A DNA stretch of 64,000 bases from Micromonospora sp. R77 (lineage in GTDB: Bacteria > Actinomycetota > Actinomycetes > Mycobacteriales > Micromonosporaceae): assembly GCF_022747945.1 (NCBI RefSeq), contig NZ_JALDST010000001.1:4650001-4714000 (forward strand). The letters are read 5' to 3'. The notes below the pieces were generated by a model that had not been told where the DNA came from, made no database searches, and was given only the letters and a program-made list of their open reading frames with translations. This document shows, one piece after another, positions 18,189 to 27,657 of the stretch. Position numbers and translations under genes: made by a program. Position 1 is the first letter of the stretch; each line of letters starts with the position of its first letter.

Positions 18189-18279
18189 TTTTTGCGTCTG
18201 AACGGTAGAAGATACCGCGCGACGGGTCGCGGGACCAAGCCTGCCCGCTCGCCCGCGACCGCGTCACCCGGCTTCGTCG

Positions 18280-18630
18280 TCACCGCCCGTTCGTCGTCTC
18301 CACGCGTGCGATGAGCTGCTTGAGGCGGGCGATCTCCTCGGCGAGCGCGGTGTCGCCCGCCGGGGTGAGGGTGATCCAGGTGCGGGCGCGCCGCCCGGCG
18401 TATCCCTTCTCGACCTCGACCAGCCCGGCCGTCTCCAGCACGGCCAGGTGCTGGGAGAGGTTGCCGGCGGTCAGCGCCAACTGGGTGCGCAGGAAACCGA
18501 ACTCCACCCGGCGGGCCTCGTGCGCGACGGTGAGGATGCCGAGCCGCACCCGCTGGTGCACCACGTCGTCGAGCCCGGTGACCGGATGCGGGTCCTCGGT
18601 GGCGTCCGGGATGCCGGTCGGGTCGGTCAC
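18280..18630 (-). CDS. Winged-helix transcriptional regulator (HTH_34/MarR-like)
   Basis: A 116-residue regulator starting at GTG 18630, which overlaps the stop of the upstream membrane-protein gene (GTGA, 18627-18630). The winged helix spans about residues 24-100: VRLGILTVAHEARRVEFGFL, LTAGNLSQHLAVLETAGLV and EKGYAGRRARTWITLT. A short coiled tail follows. Such regulators are usually coded with a membrane protein in actinomycetes and regulate that pair. The imperfect palindrome at 19342-19358 is a candidate operator. Confidence 0.87.
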   Translation of the reverse strand: MTDPTGIPDATEDPHPVTGLDDVVHQRVRLGILTVAHEARRVEFGFLRTQLALTAGNLSQHLAVLETAGLVEVEKGYAGRRARTWITLTPAGDTALAEEIARLKQLIARVETTNGR

Positions 18631-19334
18631 CGGGGCCGTCGCAGCCGTTGGGCCAGCGCGAAGCCGGCGCTGCCCAGCGCCAGCAGGCCGGCGCCGAGGG
18701 CCAGCAGCGGCCCGTGCTGCCAGTCGGCGAGCCAGCCCCCGCCCCAGCCGGAGGTGACCGGCAGCAGCACCACCACCAGGTAGGCGACGGTGAACATCAG
18801 CAGTGCGACGTTCCGTTCCAGCCAGGCCAGCACCAGCAGGGCCAGCCCGATCCCGCCGGTGGGGGAGAGCAGCCGGAACAGGACCAGGACGGAGGCGGAC
18901 GGGTGCAGCAGATCCTGCGGGTCGGGGACGAGCCACCGTCCGGCACCGACCGCCTCGGCGGCGACGAGCACGAGCGACACCGCCACCCCGGTCAGCACGT
19001 ACGGCCGCACCCGGGCGTCCACTCCCCGGTGCCGGGCGACCCGCAGGTACCCGTAGGCGATCACCACGTACGCGCACGCCAGCGCCGTCACCCAGTAGAT
19101 CTCCGGGACGACGAACCACACCTTGCACACCTCGCCGCCGTTCACCGGGCGGCAGTCGCTCTGGATCGGCTGGCTGTACCGGTAGACCGGGATCGCCCCG
19201 AGGGTCACCACGGCCAGCACCAGCAGCGGCAACCAGGTCACCCGCTGGGCGAGGCGGACCCGGCGCGCGAGGCCGCGCGCCTCCGCCAGCAGCCGGCGGG
19301 GATCGCCGCCGGCCGGAACCGCATCAGTAGTCAT
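18627..19334 (-). CDS. Six-span membrane protein paired with winged-helix regulator
   Basis: A 235-residue protein with predicted spans at about 35-53, 75-97, 111-129, 149-168, 173-192 and 203-222. Two Cys (CRPVNGGEVC) lie in the first external loop and could form a disulfide. Start ATG 19334 is supported by the MTTDAV reading frame, but there is no good Shine-Dalgarno, and the upstream palindrome sits only 7 bp before it, so a leaderless transcript is possible. Function is unknown. Confidence 0.75.
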   Translation of the reverse strand: MTTDAVPAGGDPRRLLAEARGLARRVRLAQRVTWLPLLVLAVVTLGAIPVYRYSQPIQSDCRPVNGGEVCKVWFVVPEIYWVTALACAYVVIAYGYLRVARHRGVDARVRPYVLTGVAVSLVLVAAEAVGAGRWLVPDPQDLLHPSASVLVLFRLLSPTGGIGLALLVLAWLERNVALLMFTVAYLVVVLLPVTSGWGGGWLADWQHGPLLALGAGLLALGSAGFALAQRLRRPR

Positions 19335-19341
19335 GCCAATA

Positions 19342-19358
19342 GGTTTGCATAACAAACC
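19342..19358 (-). promoter_or_regulatory. Palindrome before the membrane-protein/regulator operon
   Basis: GGTTTG (19342-19347) and CAAACC (19353-19358) are perfect inverted half-sites around CATAA. On the minus strand TTATGCA overlaps it and could be a -10 element. Its position suggests the operator of the winged-helix regulator. Confidence 0.5.
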
Positions 19359-19480
19359 GATTGGCGCCAGAGGGTTGGCCGAGGTGGTGCACGACGGTGG
19401 TGGGCGCGCGTCGCCGGGACACGGAACGGGGGCCCGTCCGGCTCGCGCCGTCCGGACCCCCGCAGGGTCGTGCCGTCGGG

Positions 19481-20617
19481 TCAGCCCCTGGCCACCTGGT
19501 AGAGCCGCTCCGGCGTGACCAGCCCGGCCAGCACCCGGCCGTCGTCGGTCAGCAGCACGCTGAACAGCTTCCCGGTCAGCAGCCGACCGCTGCCCCAGTC
19601 GCCGCTGACCTTCTCCAGCGAGCCGAGCAGACCGGCCGCCAGGTCGGCCGGGTCACCGCCCTTGCCGTCCTTCGGCAGGGCGGCCGGACCCTTCGCGCCG
19701 CCGGGCAGGCCGGCCGCGTCGAGCCGCGCGACCACCACGGTGGTCCAGCCGGTGCCGACCGTACGCGGCGCGACGCCGTCCGGCCGCCGGTCGGTGGGAC
19801 GCCCCGGCACGGCCTTCCCGTCCGGTACGGCCTTCGTCGACTCCTCGGTCACCTTCACCCCGGCCGGCGGGTTGAACCGGAACTGGTCCGCCTCGGGCCG
19901 GCGGAAGTCGACCTGGGTGAACGCCACCTCGATCGCCGGCTTGTCACCGCCGTCGGCGAGCACCTCGAAGCGCAGCGGCACGTGCTCCTTCGCGTCCAGC
20001 GCGATCCGCACCTGGTGCACCAGGGAGTCGGCGTCGCGCGGGCTCAGCACCAGCTCGTACGCGTCCCGCCCGGCCACCCGGGCGGACCGGCCGACGGTGA
20101 CCGCCGTGGTCGGGTCGACGGCGGCGAGCGCGCGGTCGGCGGCCTCGGCCGGGGTGACCGGGACCTCGGGCGCGGCGGCCGGTTCCACCGGCAGAGTGCG
20201 GTGCTTCGCGGTGTTGCTGCGGCTGTCCCAGACCCACAGGTCGCGGCCGTCGCGGATCACGTCCCGCTCGCCGAGGGTGTCGAGCAGCGCGACCCGTTGC
20301 CGCTGTTCACCGGAGTACCAGACACGCAGGGTGTGGGTGCCGGTGAGCAGGGTGGTCAGCTCGTTCCCGCCGGCCATCCCGGCCAGGTTGGCCACCTGCG
20401 GCAGACCCAGGTCGGCCCGCTGCACCACGGTGCCGGAGAGCCCGTCGAGGCGGGACGTCTGCAGGTCGACCAGGAGCTGCGCGGCGGTACGCGGCGGCAG
20501 GGCCGGTTCGGCGTCGGCGGCGAACGTGCCGACGGCGGCACCGCCACCGATCACGGCGACCCCCGCGGTCACCGGGACCAGCCAGCGGAGCACGGTGCGG
20601 TTGTTCAGTACGGACAT
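19481..20617 (-). CDS. Exported RseB/LolA-like lipoprotein-carrier fold protein
   Basis: A 378-residue protein with AGGAGG eight bases before ATG 20617. The N-terminus has a signal or anchor (about residues 8-33: LRWLVPVTAGVAVIGGGAAV) without a lipobox. The body matches the LolA/RseB half-barrel: LSGTVVQRADLGLP, LRVWYSGEQRQRVAL, DLWVWDSRSNTA and LDAKEHVPLRFEV. It probably acts on the outer face of the membrane as a stress or lipoprotein sensor. It is divergent from the two-component system at 20714, which may regulate it. Confidence 0.8.
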   Translation of the reverse strand: MSVLNNRTVLRWLVPVTAGVAVIGGGAAVGTFAADAEPALPPRTAAQLLVDLQTSRLDGLSGTVVQRADLGLPQVANLAGMAGGNELTTLLTGTHTLRVWYSGEQRQRVALLDTLGERDVIRDGRDLWVWDSRSNTAKHRTLPVEPAAAPEVPVTPAEAADRALAAVDPTTAVTVGRSARVAGRDAYELVLSPRDADSLVHQVRIALDAKEHVPLRFEVLADGGDKPAIEVAFTQVDFRRPEADQFRFNPPAGVKVTEESTKAVPDGKAVPGRPTDRRPDGVAPRTVGTGWTTVVVARLDAAGLPGGAKGPAALPKDGKGGDPADLAAGLLGSLEKVSGDWGSGRLLTGKLFSVLLTDDGRVLAGLVTPERLYQVARG

Positions 20618-20713
20618 GGTGGACACCTCCTGACCGCCATGCTGCCCTCCGGTCGCTGTGAACGCGCTGAGGAGAACCCCTACGGGGTGTCGCCGGGTGG
20701 CACCCTTGGTGGC

Positions 20714-21369
<656 letters not shown>

Positions 21370-21373
<4 letters not shown>

Positions 21374-22836
21374 CGCTCGGGCTGCGGGCCCGGCTGACCG
21401 CGCTGGGGGTGCTCGGGCTGGCCGTCGGCTTCGCGCTCGGCGGGGTGCTGCTGGTCGGCGCGCTCGGCTGGACCCTCCAGCGCACGGTCGACGCCGAGGC
21501 GTTCCGCACCGCCGACGCGGTCGCGCTGCTCACCGCCTCCGACGCGCTGCCCGACCCGCTGCCGGTGGCCGGCGGCCAGCTCCGGGTCCAGGTGGTCGAC
21601 GCCCAGGGCCGGATCCGGGCCGCCTCCATCGACGCCGACCGGCTGGTCCCGATGCTCCGCCCCGACCAGCTCGACCGCGCCGGCCGCCAACGGCTGGTGG
21701 TCGACGGGCGGCGGCTGGGGCTGACCGGGCCGGCCCGGGTGGTGACGGTGCCGGCCGGCACCCCGGCGGAGCCGCTCACCGTCCTGGTCGGCAAGTCGAT
21801 GGCCGACGTCCGGCACAGCCTGCACGTCGTCCGTACGCTGCTGCTGGTCGGGTTCCCGCTGCTGGTGGCGGGGCTGGCGGTGGTGGGCTGGCGGGTGGTC
21901 GGCGCGACGCTGCGCCCGGTGGAGGCGCTGCGCAGCGGCGCGGCCGAGATCACCGGGCGGGCCGGGTCGGAGCGGCTGCCCGTACCGGCGGCGCGGGACG
22001 AGATCCACCGGTTGGCGGTCACCCTGAACGACATGCTGGACCGGCTGGCGGCGACCCGGGAACGGCAGCGGGCGTTCCTCGCCGACGCCGCGCACGAGTT
22101 GCGCAGCCCACTGACCAACATGCGTACCGAGCTGGAGGTGGCGCGGCGGCTGGCGGACCGGACGGACTGGCCGGCGGTCGCCGACGACCTGCTCGCCGAC
22201 GCCGAGCGGCTGGGCCGGCTGGTCGACGACCTGCTGCTGCTGGCCCGGCTGGACGAGGAACCGGTGGACGGCCCGGCGACCCGGGCGGTCGGGCCGGTGG
22301 AGCTGGGCGAGCTGCTGCGCGAGGTCGCCGCCCGCTGCCCGTCGCCCCCGGTGCGGGTGGTCCCGCCGGAGGGGCCGCGCTGGACCGAGGGGGACCCGGA
22401 CGAGCTGCGCCGGGTGCTGACCAACCTGGTCGACAACGCCGTCCGGCACGCCCGTTCGCAGGTCGTGCTGGCGGTCACCGGACCGCCCCCGGCCGGCGGG
22501 GGCGGTGCTCCGGCGTACCACCGGGTGACGGTGACCGACGACGGGCCGGGCGTCCCGGAGGCCGACCGGGAGCGGGTCTTCCAGCGGTTCACCCGGCTGG
22601 ACGACGCGCGGGTCCGGGACGCGGCGGCCCGGCCTGGGCCTCGCCATCGTCCGCGAGCGGTCCGCGGCCGGCGGCTTGGGCCGCGCTCGCCGCCGCAGGC
22701 CGCACCGTCGGGACGCCGGTGCCGTCCGGCCCGACCGCGTCGACCGGCGGTGCAGCTCCGGACCCGGGCGCGGCGGGCGGGCCGGGCCTCCCGACCGTGT
22801 GGCTGCCGGCGCTCACCGACGCCGGACGCCGGCTGA
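21370..22836 (+). pseudogene. Sensor histidine kinase, frameshifted in the ATP-binding domain
   Basis: Two membrane spans (about 10-32 and 155-175) flank an external sensor region. HAMP, then the H box AHELRSPLTN with H242, the N box TNLVDNAVRHA and the G1 box TDDGPGVPE are in frame. The G2 box GLGLAIVRE (about 22634-22660) lies in the +1 frame, and the final LPTVWLPAL lies in the third frame, so two single-base changes are needed (near 22.63 and 22.67 kb). The ATG overlaps the response-regulator stop. Because both flanks are intact, sequencing error is more likely than gene death. The frame followed here ends at 22836; the third frame stays open to 22955. Confidence 0.8.
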
Positions 22837-22876
22837 CCCGCCACCCGGCGGAGCGGTCCACTCTCCCGCCGGCCGG

Positions 22877-24394
22877 TCAGCGGCGGTTCGTGCAGACCGG
22901 ATGCGAGCGGGCGACCGTGTCGGTCGACCAGACCACCGCGACGGTGAAGCAGTAGTCGGTGGTGCGGTCGAGGCCGTACACGATCCACTGGTGGTGCCGG
23001 CGGGAGCTGCTGGAACGGTGGGGGTCCTGCCCGACGCGGCCGCCGGAGACGACCACCGAACCCGGCCCCTCCCCGCCCGCCGGGTAGCTCCAGCGCAGGG
23101 CGATGTTGTCCTGCCGGTCGGTGAGCCGCACCGGCGCCCGGCGGGGTCGACACGGTGGAGGCCGGCGCGGGGCTCCGCGGGGCCGCGCCGGGTGAGGCAG
23201 CGGTCGCCGACGGGCGCGGTGCCCGTCGGGGTGTCGCGCGAGCCGTCCACCTGGGACACCCCGGCGATCACCGCCGCCGCGCCGAGCAGCACCACGACCA
23301 CCTTCGCCGACCACCAGCGGCAGCCACCGGCTGCGGTCGGGCGGTGGCGGGGCCGGCCGGTGCACGGGTACGGGCAGCAGCCGGGACCTGTCCGCCGGCT
23401 CGTACGGCGGCTCGACCCGGCGGACGCCGTCGGCCTCCTGCCCGGCGAGGGCCACCACCGACGGCGGCAGCGCGGGCTCCGCCGGCGGGTACGCCTCGTC
23501 GAACGTCTGCTCGGGCGGCCACCAGCCGTCGTCGGCGTCGTCCTCCTCGGACAGCCGCGGGTTCGGCACCGACGGTGCGGTGGGCTCGGCGACCCGGTCT
23601 GCGGGACGGTAGGGCGGCGGTTCGGGTGGCCCCTCGTCGGCCGGGGGGACCCGGGCGGCCGGCACGGTGTGCGCCGGGCGGGCCGGTGACTCCGGCGCGG
23701 CGCAGACGTGGTCGGGGTCGGCGGCGGCCCGGACCAGCCCGGCCACCTGACCGGCGAGCGGGTCGTCGGGCGCCAGGTGCAGCCGGCACAGCTCCTCGGC
23801 CAGGGCGAGGTGCTCGTGGGAGGCGAGGAACTCGCCGCAGTCGCGTTCCATCGCGCCGAGCCGGGCCAGCATCCGGATGCCGCTGGGGTGGCCGTCGCCG
23901 TACACCTCGCGGTGCAGCTCCCAGGCGTCCTGGAGCCGGTCGCGGGCGATCTCGCACTGGCCGCGCGCGTATTCCACGGTGGCCAGGTCGGCGTGGGCGG
24001 CGAGCACCCGTTGCGACTCCGGCCCGTCCCGGGCGGTCAGCTCGATGATCACGTCGGAATAGAGCCGGGCGGCCCGGGCGTCGCTGCCGACCCGGTGCAG
24101 CACGGCGGCGAGGGTGGCGGCGGCGGTGACGGTGCGCTCGTCGGAGCGCCCGTGCAGCCGCGCCTCGGCCGCGTACGCGAAGGCGGCCCAGCCGCGCGCC
24201 GCGTGCGGTTCGCCGAGGGCGACGAGCACCTTCGCCTGGAGGCCGGCGGCCTCGGCCAGCTCGGGGGAGGCGTTGGCCGGGCGCGGGTCGGCGTCGCTGA
24301 GCGCGTCGGCGAGCAGCCGTTGGGCGCCGGCCAGGTCACCTGCGGACACCAGATGGTGCGCCTGGACAGTCAGTTCACCGAAGCCGGAGGACAC
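22877..24394 (-). pseudogene. TPR protein with membrane anchor and C-terminal Fn3-like domain, frameshifted
   Basis: Residues about 1-230 are tetratricopeptide-like helices (LVSAGDLAGAQRLLADAL, RVLAAHADLATVEYARGQ). An acidic/proline linker follows. The expected membrane span (VVVVLLGAAAVIAGVSQVDG) is in another frame at about 23.31-23.24 kb, and a PASTVSTPPG linker appears in the third frame. The original frame resumes with an Fn3-like domain (VRLTDRQDNIALRWSYP to YCFTVAVV). That implies three compensating indels between 23.31 and 23.14 kb. The single frame is open throughout by chance because of high GC. A cytoplasmic TPR sensor with an external Fn3 domain is inferred. Confidence 0.65.
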
Positions 24395-24452
24395 GCCCCA
24401 TCGTGCTCGCCCGGCGACAATAAGTACAACCCCCCGAGCCGACCTTGATCGG

Positions 24453-24905
24453 TCAGGTTCTCCTCAGGTGATCGGCCAGGGTCTCGCTGATCCGCCGGAG
24501 CTGGTCGACCTGGGCGGGGCTGAGGGCGTCGAACAGGTGTCGGCGCACGCCGTCGACGTGGCCGGGCGCGGCGGCGGCGAGGGCGGCGAAGCCGGCGTCG
24601 GTGAGGACGGCGATCTGCCCGCGCCGGTCGGTCGGGCACTCCTGGCGTTCGATCCAGCCGGCGGCCTCCAGCCGGGCGGCGGCGTGCGAGAGCCGGCTGC
24701 GGGAGGAGCCGGTGGCCTCGGCGAGGTCACTCATCCGCAGCCGCCGGTCGGGTGTCTCGGAGAGCCGGACCAGGATCTCGTAGTAGGCGTGCGGCATGCC
24801 GGCGTCGCGTTGCAGCTCGCGGTCGAGGGTCTCGGTCAGCGCCCGGGTGGCGGTCAGGAAGGCCCGCCAGGTCCGCTGTTCGTCGGGGTCCAGCCAGCGG
24901 GTCAT
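24453..24905 (-). CDS. MarR-family transcriptional regulator
   Basis: A 150-residue regulator with the MarR winged helix: MPHAYYEILVRLSETPDRRL, LAEATGSSRSRLSHAAARLE and wing CPTDRRGQIAVLTDAG. Start 24905 (MTRWLDPDEQ) is chosen; an ATG four codons upstream (24917) is possible. It is divergent from a VOC-family gene, and an 18-bp perfect palindrome lies between the two starts, so it is expected to repress both. The ligand is unknown; phenolic or electrophilic compounds are common for this family. Confidence 0.88.
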   Translation of the reverse strand: MTRWLDPDEQRTWRAFLTATRALTETLDRELQRDAGMPHAYYEILVRLSETPDRRLRMSDLAEATGSSRSRLSHAAARLEAAGWIERQECPTDRRGQIAVLTDAGFAALAAAAPGHVDGVRRHLFDALSPAQVDQLRRISETLADHLRRT

Positions 24906-24925
24906 GACCGCCATCATAGCGGAAG

Positions 24926-24943
24926 TTGTTGAACGCTCAACAA
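24926..24943. promoter_or_regulatory. MarR operator palindrome
   Basis: TTGTTGA (24926-24932) and TCAACAA (24937-24943) are perfect inverted half-sites around ACGC. It lies 8-20 bp upstream of both divergent start codons, as expected of an autorepressing MarR operator. Confidence 0.75.
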
Positions 24944-24964
24944 AACCGCGCTAGCGTGGAGGTC

Positions 24965-25486
24965 ATGGGAATCCACCGGCTCAACCACGCCGTCCTCTAT
25001 GTCAGCAACCTCGACCGCAGCGTCGCCTTCTACCGCGACGTGCTGGGCTTCCGTCCGGTGGCGATGACCCCGGACGGGTTCCGCGGCGCGACCTTCCTCC
25101 AGGCGCCCGACTCGACCAACGACCACGACCTCGGACTGTTCGAGATCGGCGCCGGGGCGGGCCGCTCGCAGGCCGGCCGCGCCACCGTCGGCCTCTACCA
25201 CCTGGCCTGGGAGGTGGACACCCTCGACGAGTTGGCCGCCACCGCCGAGCGGCTGGCCGCCGCGGGCGCCCTGGTCGGCACCTCCGACCACGGCACCACC
25301 AAGAGCCTCTACGGCCAGGACCCGGACGGCCTCGAGTTCGAGATCGTCTGGCTGGTCCCGCTCGACCTGCTCGACGACGGCGCGCTGGCCGCCCGCAAGC
25401 AGATCGGCCGGCTCGACCTGGCCGCCGAGCGGCAGCGCTACGGCGGGCAGACCCGCGGCGGGGTGGGGATCTCCGTCCCGGCCTGA
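24965..25486 (+). CDS. VOC-superfamily (glyoxalase/extradiol dioxygenase-like) enzyme
   Basis: A 173-residue vicinal-oxygen-chelate protein. It starts MGIHRLNHAVLYVSNLDRSV, has FYRDVLGF, then LYHLAWEVDTLDEL and DPDGLEFEIVW. Candidate metal ligands are His (LNHAVL), His (YHLAW) and Glu (LEFEIV), the usual 2-His-1-Glu set. It is divergent from the MarR gene and shares its operator. Substrate unknown; catechol dioxygenase or glyoxalase/thiol detoxification are both possible. Confidence 0.88.
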   Translation: MGIHRLNHAVLYVSNLDRSVAFYRDVLGFRPVAMTPDGFRGATFLQAPDSTNDHDLGLFEIGAGAGRSQAGRATVGLYHLAWEVDTLDELAATAERLAAAGALVGTSDHGTTKSLYGQDPDGLEFEIVWLVPLDLLDDGALAARKQIGRLDLAAERQRYGGQTRGGVGISVPA

Positions 25487-25510
25487 TCCGCCGTGCGGTA
25501 GAACGGCACC

Positions 25511-26402
25511 ATGCCGACCGACGCCGTCCTGCGCGAACTGCTCGTCCGCCAGCTCGACCACTGGCTGCCGGGAGCGCTGCACCGCTCCCGGCGGGCCACC
25601 ATCGCCCTCGCGTACGCCGGGAGCGACGCCGGTGGCGCGGACGCCGCGCTGCGGGTGGTGGCCGAGTTCGCCGACCGGCTGCGCGGCCGGCGGCTGACCC
25701 TGCTGGTGCTGGCCGACGCCCTGGACCTGCCGGCCCTGGCCGATCGAGGCGACCCTGCCGGTGGACGTGTCGCCGTGCACGTCGGTGCCCGGCCACCTGG
25801 ACCGGCTGCCGCCCGCGCTGAAGGCGGCCGGCGCGGCCGGTGCGCCGCTGCTCACCCTGGTCGACGGCGGGGAGCCGACGCCGGCGCTGCTGGCCGCCGC
25901 GACCACCGGCCGCCCCGCCGAGCTGCTGCTGGTCACCGACGCCGGCCGGTCGCTGCGGCCGGCGCTCACCGAGGCTGGCTTCCCGCTGGTCACCGAGGTC
26001 GACCTGGTGCCTGCCGACGGGCCGGCCCGGCGGCTCGCCTTCGCCACCGGCTCCGACCGCAGCCTGGAGGCGCTGAAGGACGCGCTCTGGGCGGTCGACG
26101 AGTACGCCGGGGTCCGCTACCGCGATCCCGCCGACCCGGCCGGGCGGCTGCTGGACATCACCGGAGACCCGGAACCGGGTCCGCTGCGCCGCGAACTGCT
26201 GGCCGAACTCACCCGCTCCGGTCCGCGTACGGTGACCGAGCTGCGCCGCTTCACCCTCACCTCGACGGTCTACCGGGCCGCCGACACGACCCGGGCGCTG
26301 ACCTCGCTGCTCGCCTCCGGCGCTGTCGGCCGGCACCCGGAGCACGGTCGGCTCGGCGGCGACGTGCTGATCACCGCCGGGGACGCTGGGTCAGCTGCTT
26401 GA
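25511..26402 (+). pseudogene. Conserved hypothetical protein, single frameshift
   Basis: Starts MPTDAVLRELLVRQLDHWLP at 25511. At about 25742 the reading shifts by one base: LVLADALDLPALA continues as IEATLPVDVSPCTSVPGHLD in the frame ending at 26402. The combined product is about 296 residues. The C-terminal part (FTLTSTVYRAADTTRALTSL) looks like a winged helix similar to that of TcmP-type proteins, only weakly. Its end overlaps the convergent potassium-channel gene by 32 bp. Sequencing error is the simplest reason for the shift. Confidence 0.6.
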
Positions 26403-26886
26403 CCACGATGGACGCCCCGGTGGTGACGACCCCGATGCTGAACAGCATCTGCCCGCAGACGACGACCCGGGCGATCTGCCCTTGGGCGTGCACGTCCCCG
26501 TAGCCGATGGTGGTGAGCGTGGCGAGGGCGAAATAGAGCGCGTCGATCCGGGTGTTCAGGTTGGCGAACTGGTCGGGACGGCTGTCCGCCACCACGTAGT
26601 CGGCGAGCGCGAAGACGAGCACCCCGGCGAGCAGCGCGACGGCGAGCCGGATCAGTTGGCGTACCTCGGTGTCACCGGTCGGCGCGGTGGCCCGGAGTTG
26701 CCGGCGGACCTGGCCGGTGACCAGCAGCGCCACGACCACGACCAGGAGCAGGGTGCCGATCGAGCGCAGGGCGAGACGCAGCCCGTTCGGGTCGGCCTCG
26801 ACCGGCACCAGGAAGTAGGCGAGCAGCAGCAGCACGGCGGACACCGCGGCCCGTCGCTGTTCCCGTCGGTAGGAGTCGTCGGCCAT
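26371..26886 (-). CDS. Two-pore-helix potassium channel family protein
   Basis: A 171-residue membrane protein with spans at about 14-28, 42-60 and 82-102, a pore helix and a last span at about 143-162. The selectivity filter TTIGYGDV is intact, so it should form a tetrameric K+ channel. No cytoplasmic RCK domain is present; the tail is short (KQLTQRPRR). It overlaps the 3' end of the convergent hypothetical gene. Ends with a basic tail, as in other short actinobacterial ion-channel proteins. Confidence 0.9.
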   Translation of the reverse strand: MADDSYRREQRRAAVSAVLLLLAYFLVPVEADPNGLRLALRSIGTLLLVVVVALLVTGQVRRQLRATAPTGDTEVRQLIRLAVALLAGVLVFALADYVVADSRPDQFANLNTRIDALYFALATLTTIGYGDVHAQGQIARVVVCGQMLFSIGVVTTGASIVVKQLTQRPRR

Positions 26887-26950
26887 GCGGCGATTCTCCG
26901 CCCGGTCGACGGGCTGCCCGGGTGGAACGGCGAAGCTGCCCCCGGACGCC

Positions 26951-26985
26951 GAACGGGGTGCCGGTGAACCACCGGCACCCCGTTC
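26951..26985 (-). terminator. Perfect hairpin terminator of the DUF4236 gene
   Basis: Two 16-base arms (26951-26966 and 26970-26985) are perfectly complementary around AAC, 13 bp beyond the stop of the DUF4236-type gene. Confidence 0.8.
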
Positions 26986-26997
26986 GAGCTCGGGACG

Positions 26998-27177
26998 TCA
27001 CGCCCGGGACTTGTCCTGCTTCCAGGACAGCGGGCCCGGCAGGTCCACACGGTGGGCGCGGGACTTCGAGTTCCAGGACCAACGACCGATCTTGACGCTC
27101 CACGACGAGAAGCCGTTCTCGGTGAAGTTGAGGATCAGCGGGCCGTACTTCTGGCGCTTCCGGAACTGAATGCCCAT
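26998..27177 (-). CDS. Small DUF4236-family protein
   Basis: A 59-residue protein starting MGIQFRKRQKYGPLILNFTE at 27177, with AGAGGAG eight bases upstream. The pattern FRKRxKxGPLxLNFTxNGFSSW and the Trp/Ser-rich WSWNSKSRAHRVDLPGP are typical of this short family. Function unknown. It has its own terminator, so it is monocistronic. Confidence 0.8.
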   Translation of the reverse strand: MGIQFRKRQKYGPLILNFTENGFSSWSVKIGRWSWNSKSRAHRVDLPGPLSWKQDKSRA

Positions 27178-27429
27178 CGTGGGCTCCTCTCTCGTCGTGT
27201 TCTTCCCTGCGTCTGCGGCATCGAACATGCCCGAAGCGACGTTTCGTGAAACCTGGTCGGGTCCGCACTGGACTGTCGCCCATCGCGCCCGCCAGAATCT
27301 CTATCCAACGGATAGGGGTTAAGGGGTTGTAAATGCTGGTGAGAGCGGGTCGTAACAATCGGAGCGACGCACATCTCACTGTGTGGAAGAGCGTTGACCG
27401 GGCCGGAGAGCGGCCGGCAGCATGAGGTC
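27178..27429. promoter_or_regulatory. Divergent promoter region of DUF4236 gene and sulfur operon
   Basis: No gene seen. It is locally AT-richer around 27295-27360 and holds the perfect inverted repeat CTATCC-AAC-GGATAG (27301-27315). TTGACC at 27393 is a possible -35 for the leader peptide transcript. Assignments are tentative. Confidence 0.4.
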
Positions 27430-27519
27430 ATGTCGCAGCGGGACGAGCTCCACCTCACCGCTCGCGTGCACGTCGACCTGGTCCGGCACGCGAGCGCGCT
27501 CTGTCGAGCCCACCGGTAA
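27430..27519 (+). CDS. Cysteine-containing leader peptide of the sulfur operon
   Basis: A 29-residue reading frame starting MSQRDELHLTARVHVDLVRH and ending ASALCRAHR. The core R-x-H-x-D-L-x-R-x-x-S-A-L-C-R matches the short putative leader peptides found before sulfur or cysteine operons in actinobacteria. Ribosome stalling at the Cys codon when cysteine is scarce would change expression of the importer genes 139 bp downstream. Too short for most gene callers. The family match is from memory; the mechanism here is inferred. Confidence 0.75.
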   Translation: MSQRDELHLTARVHVDLVRHASALCRAHR

Positions 27520-27657
27520 CACCGGCTCGGCCACCCGTCGTCACTCCTTCTCCGCACGCCCCCACCGGCTGCCGGCGCATCGTCGCCCGGCCCGCTGCGG
27601 CGTGCGCTCGCGCCCCTCGTGGGCCCCCGCACCGTGCACAGATCAGGAGACCCCTCC

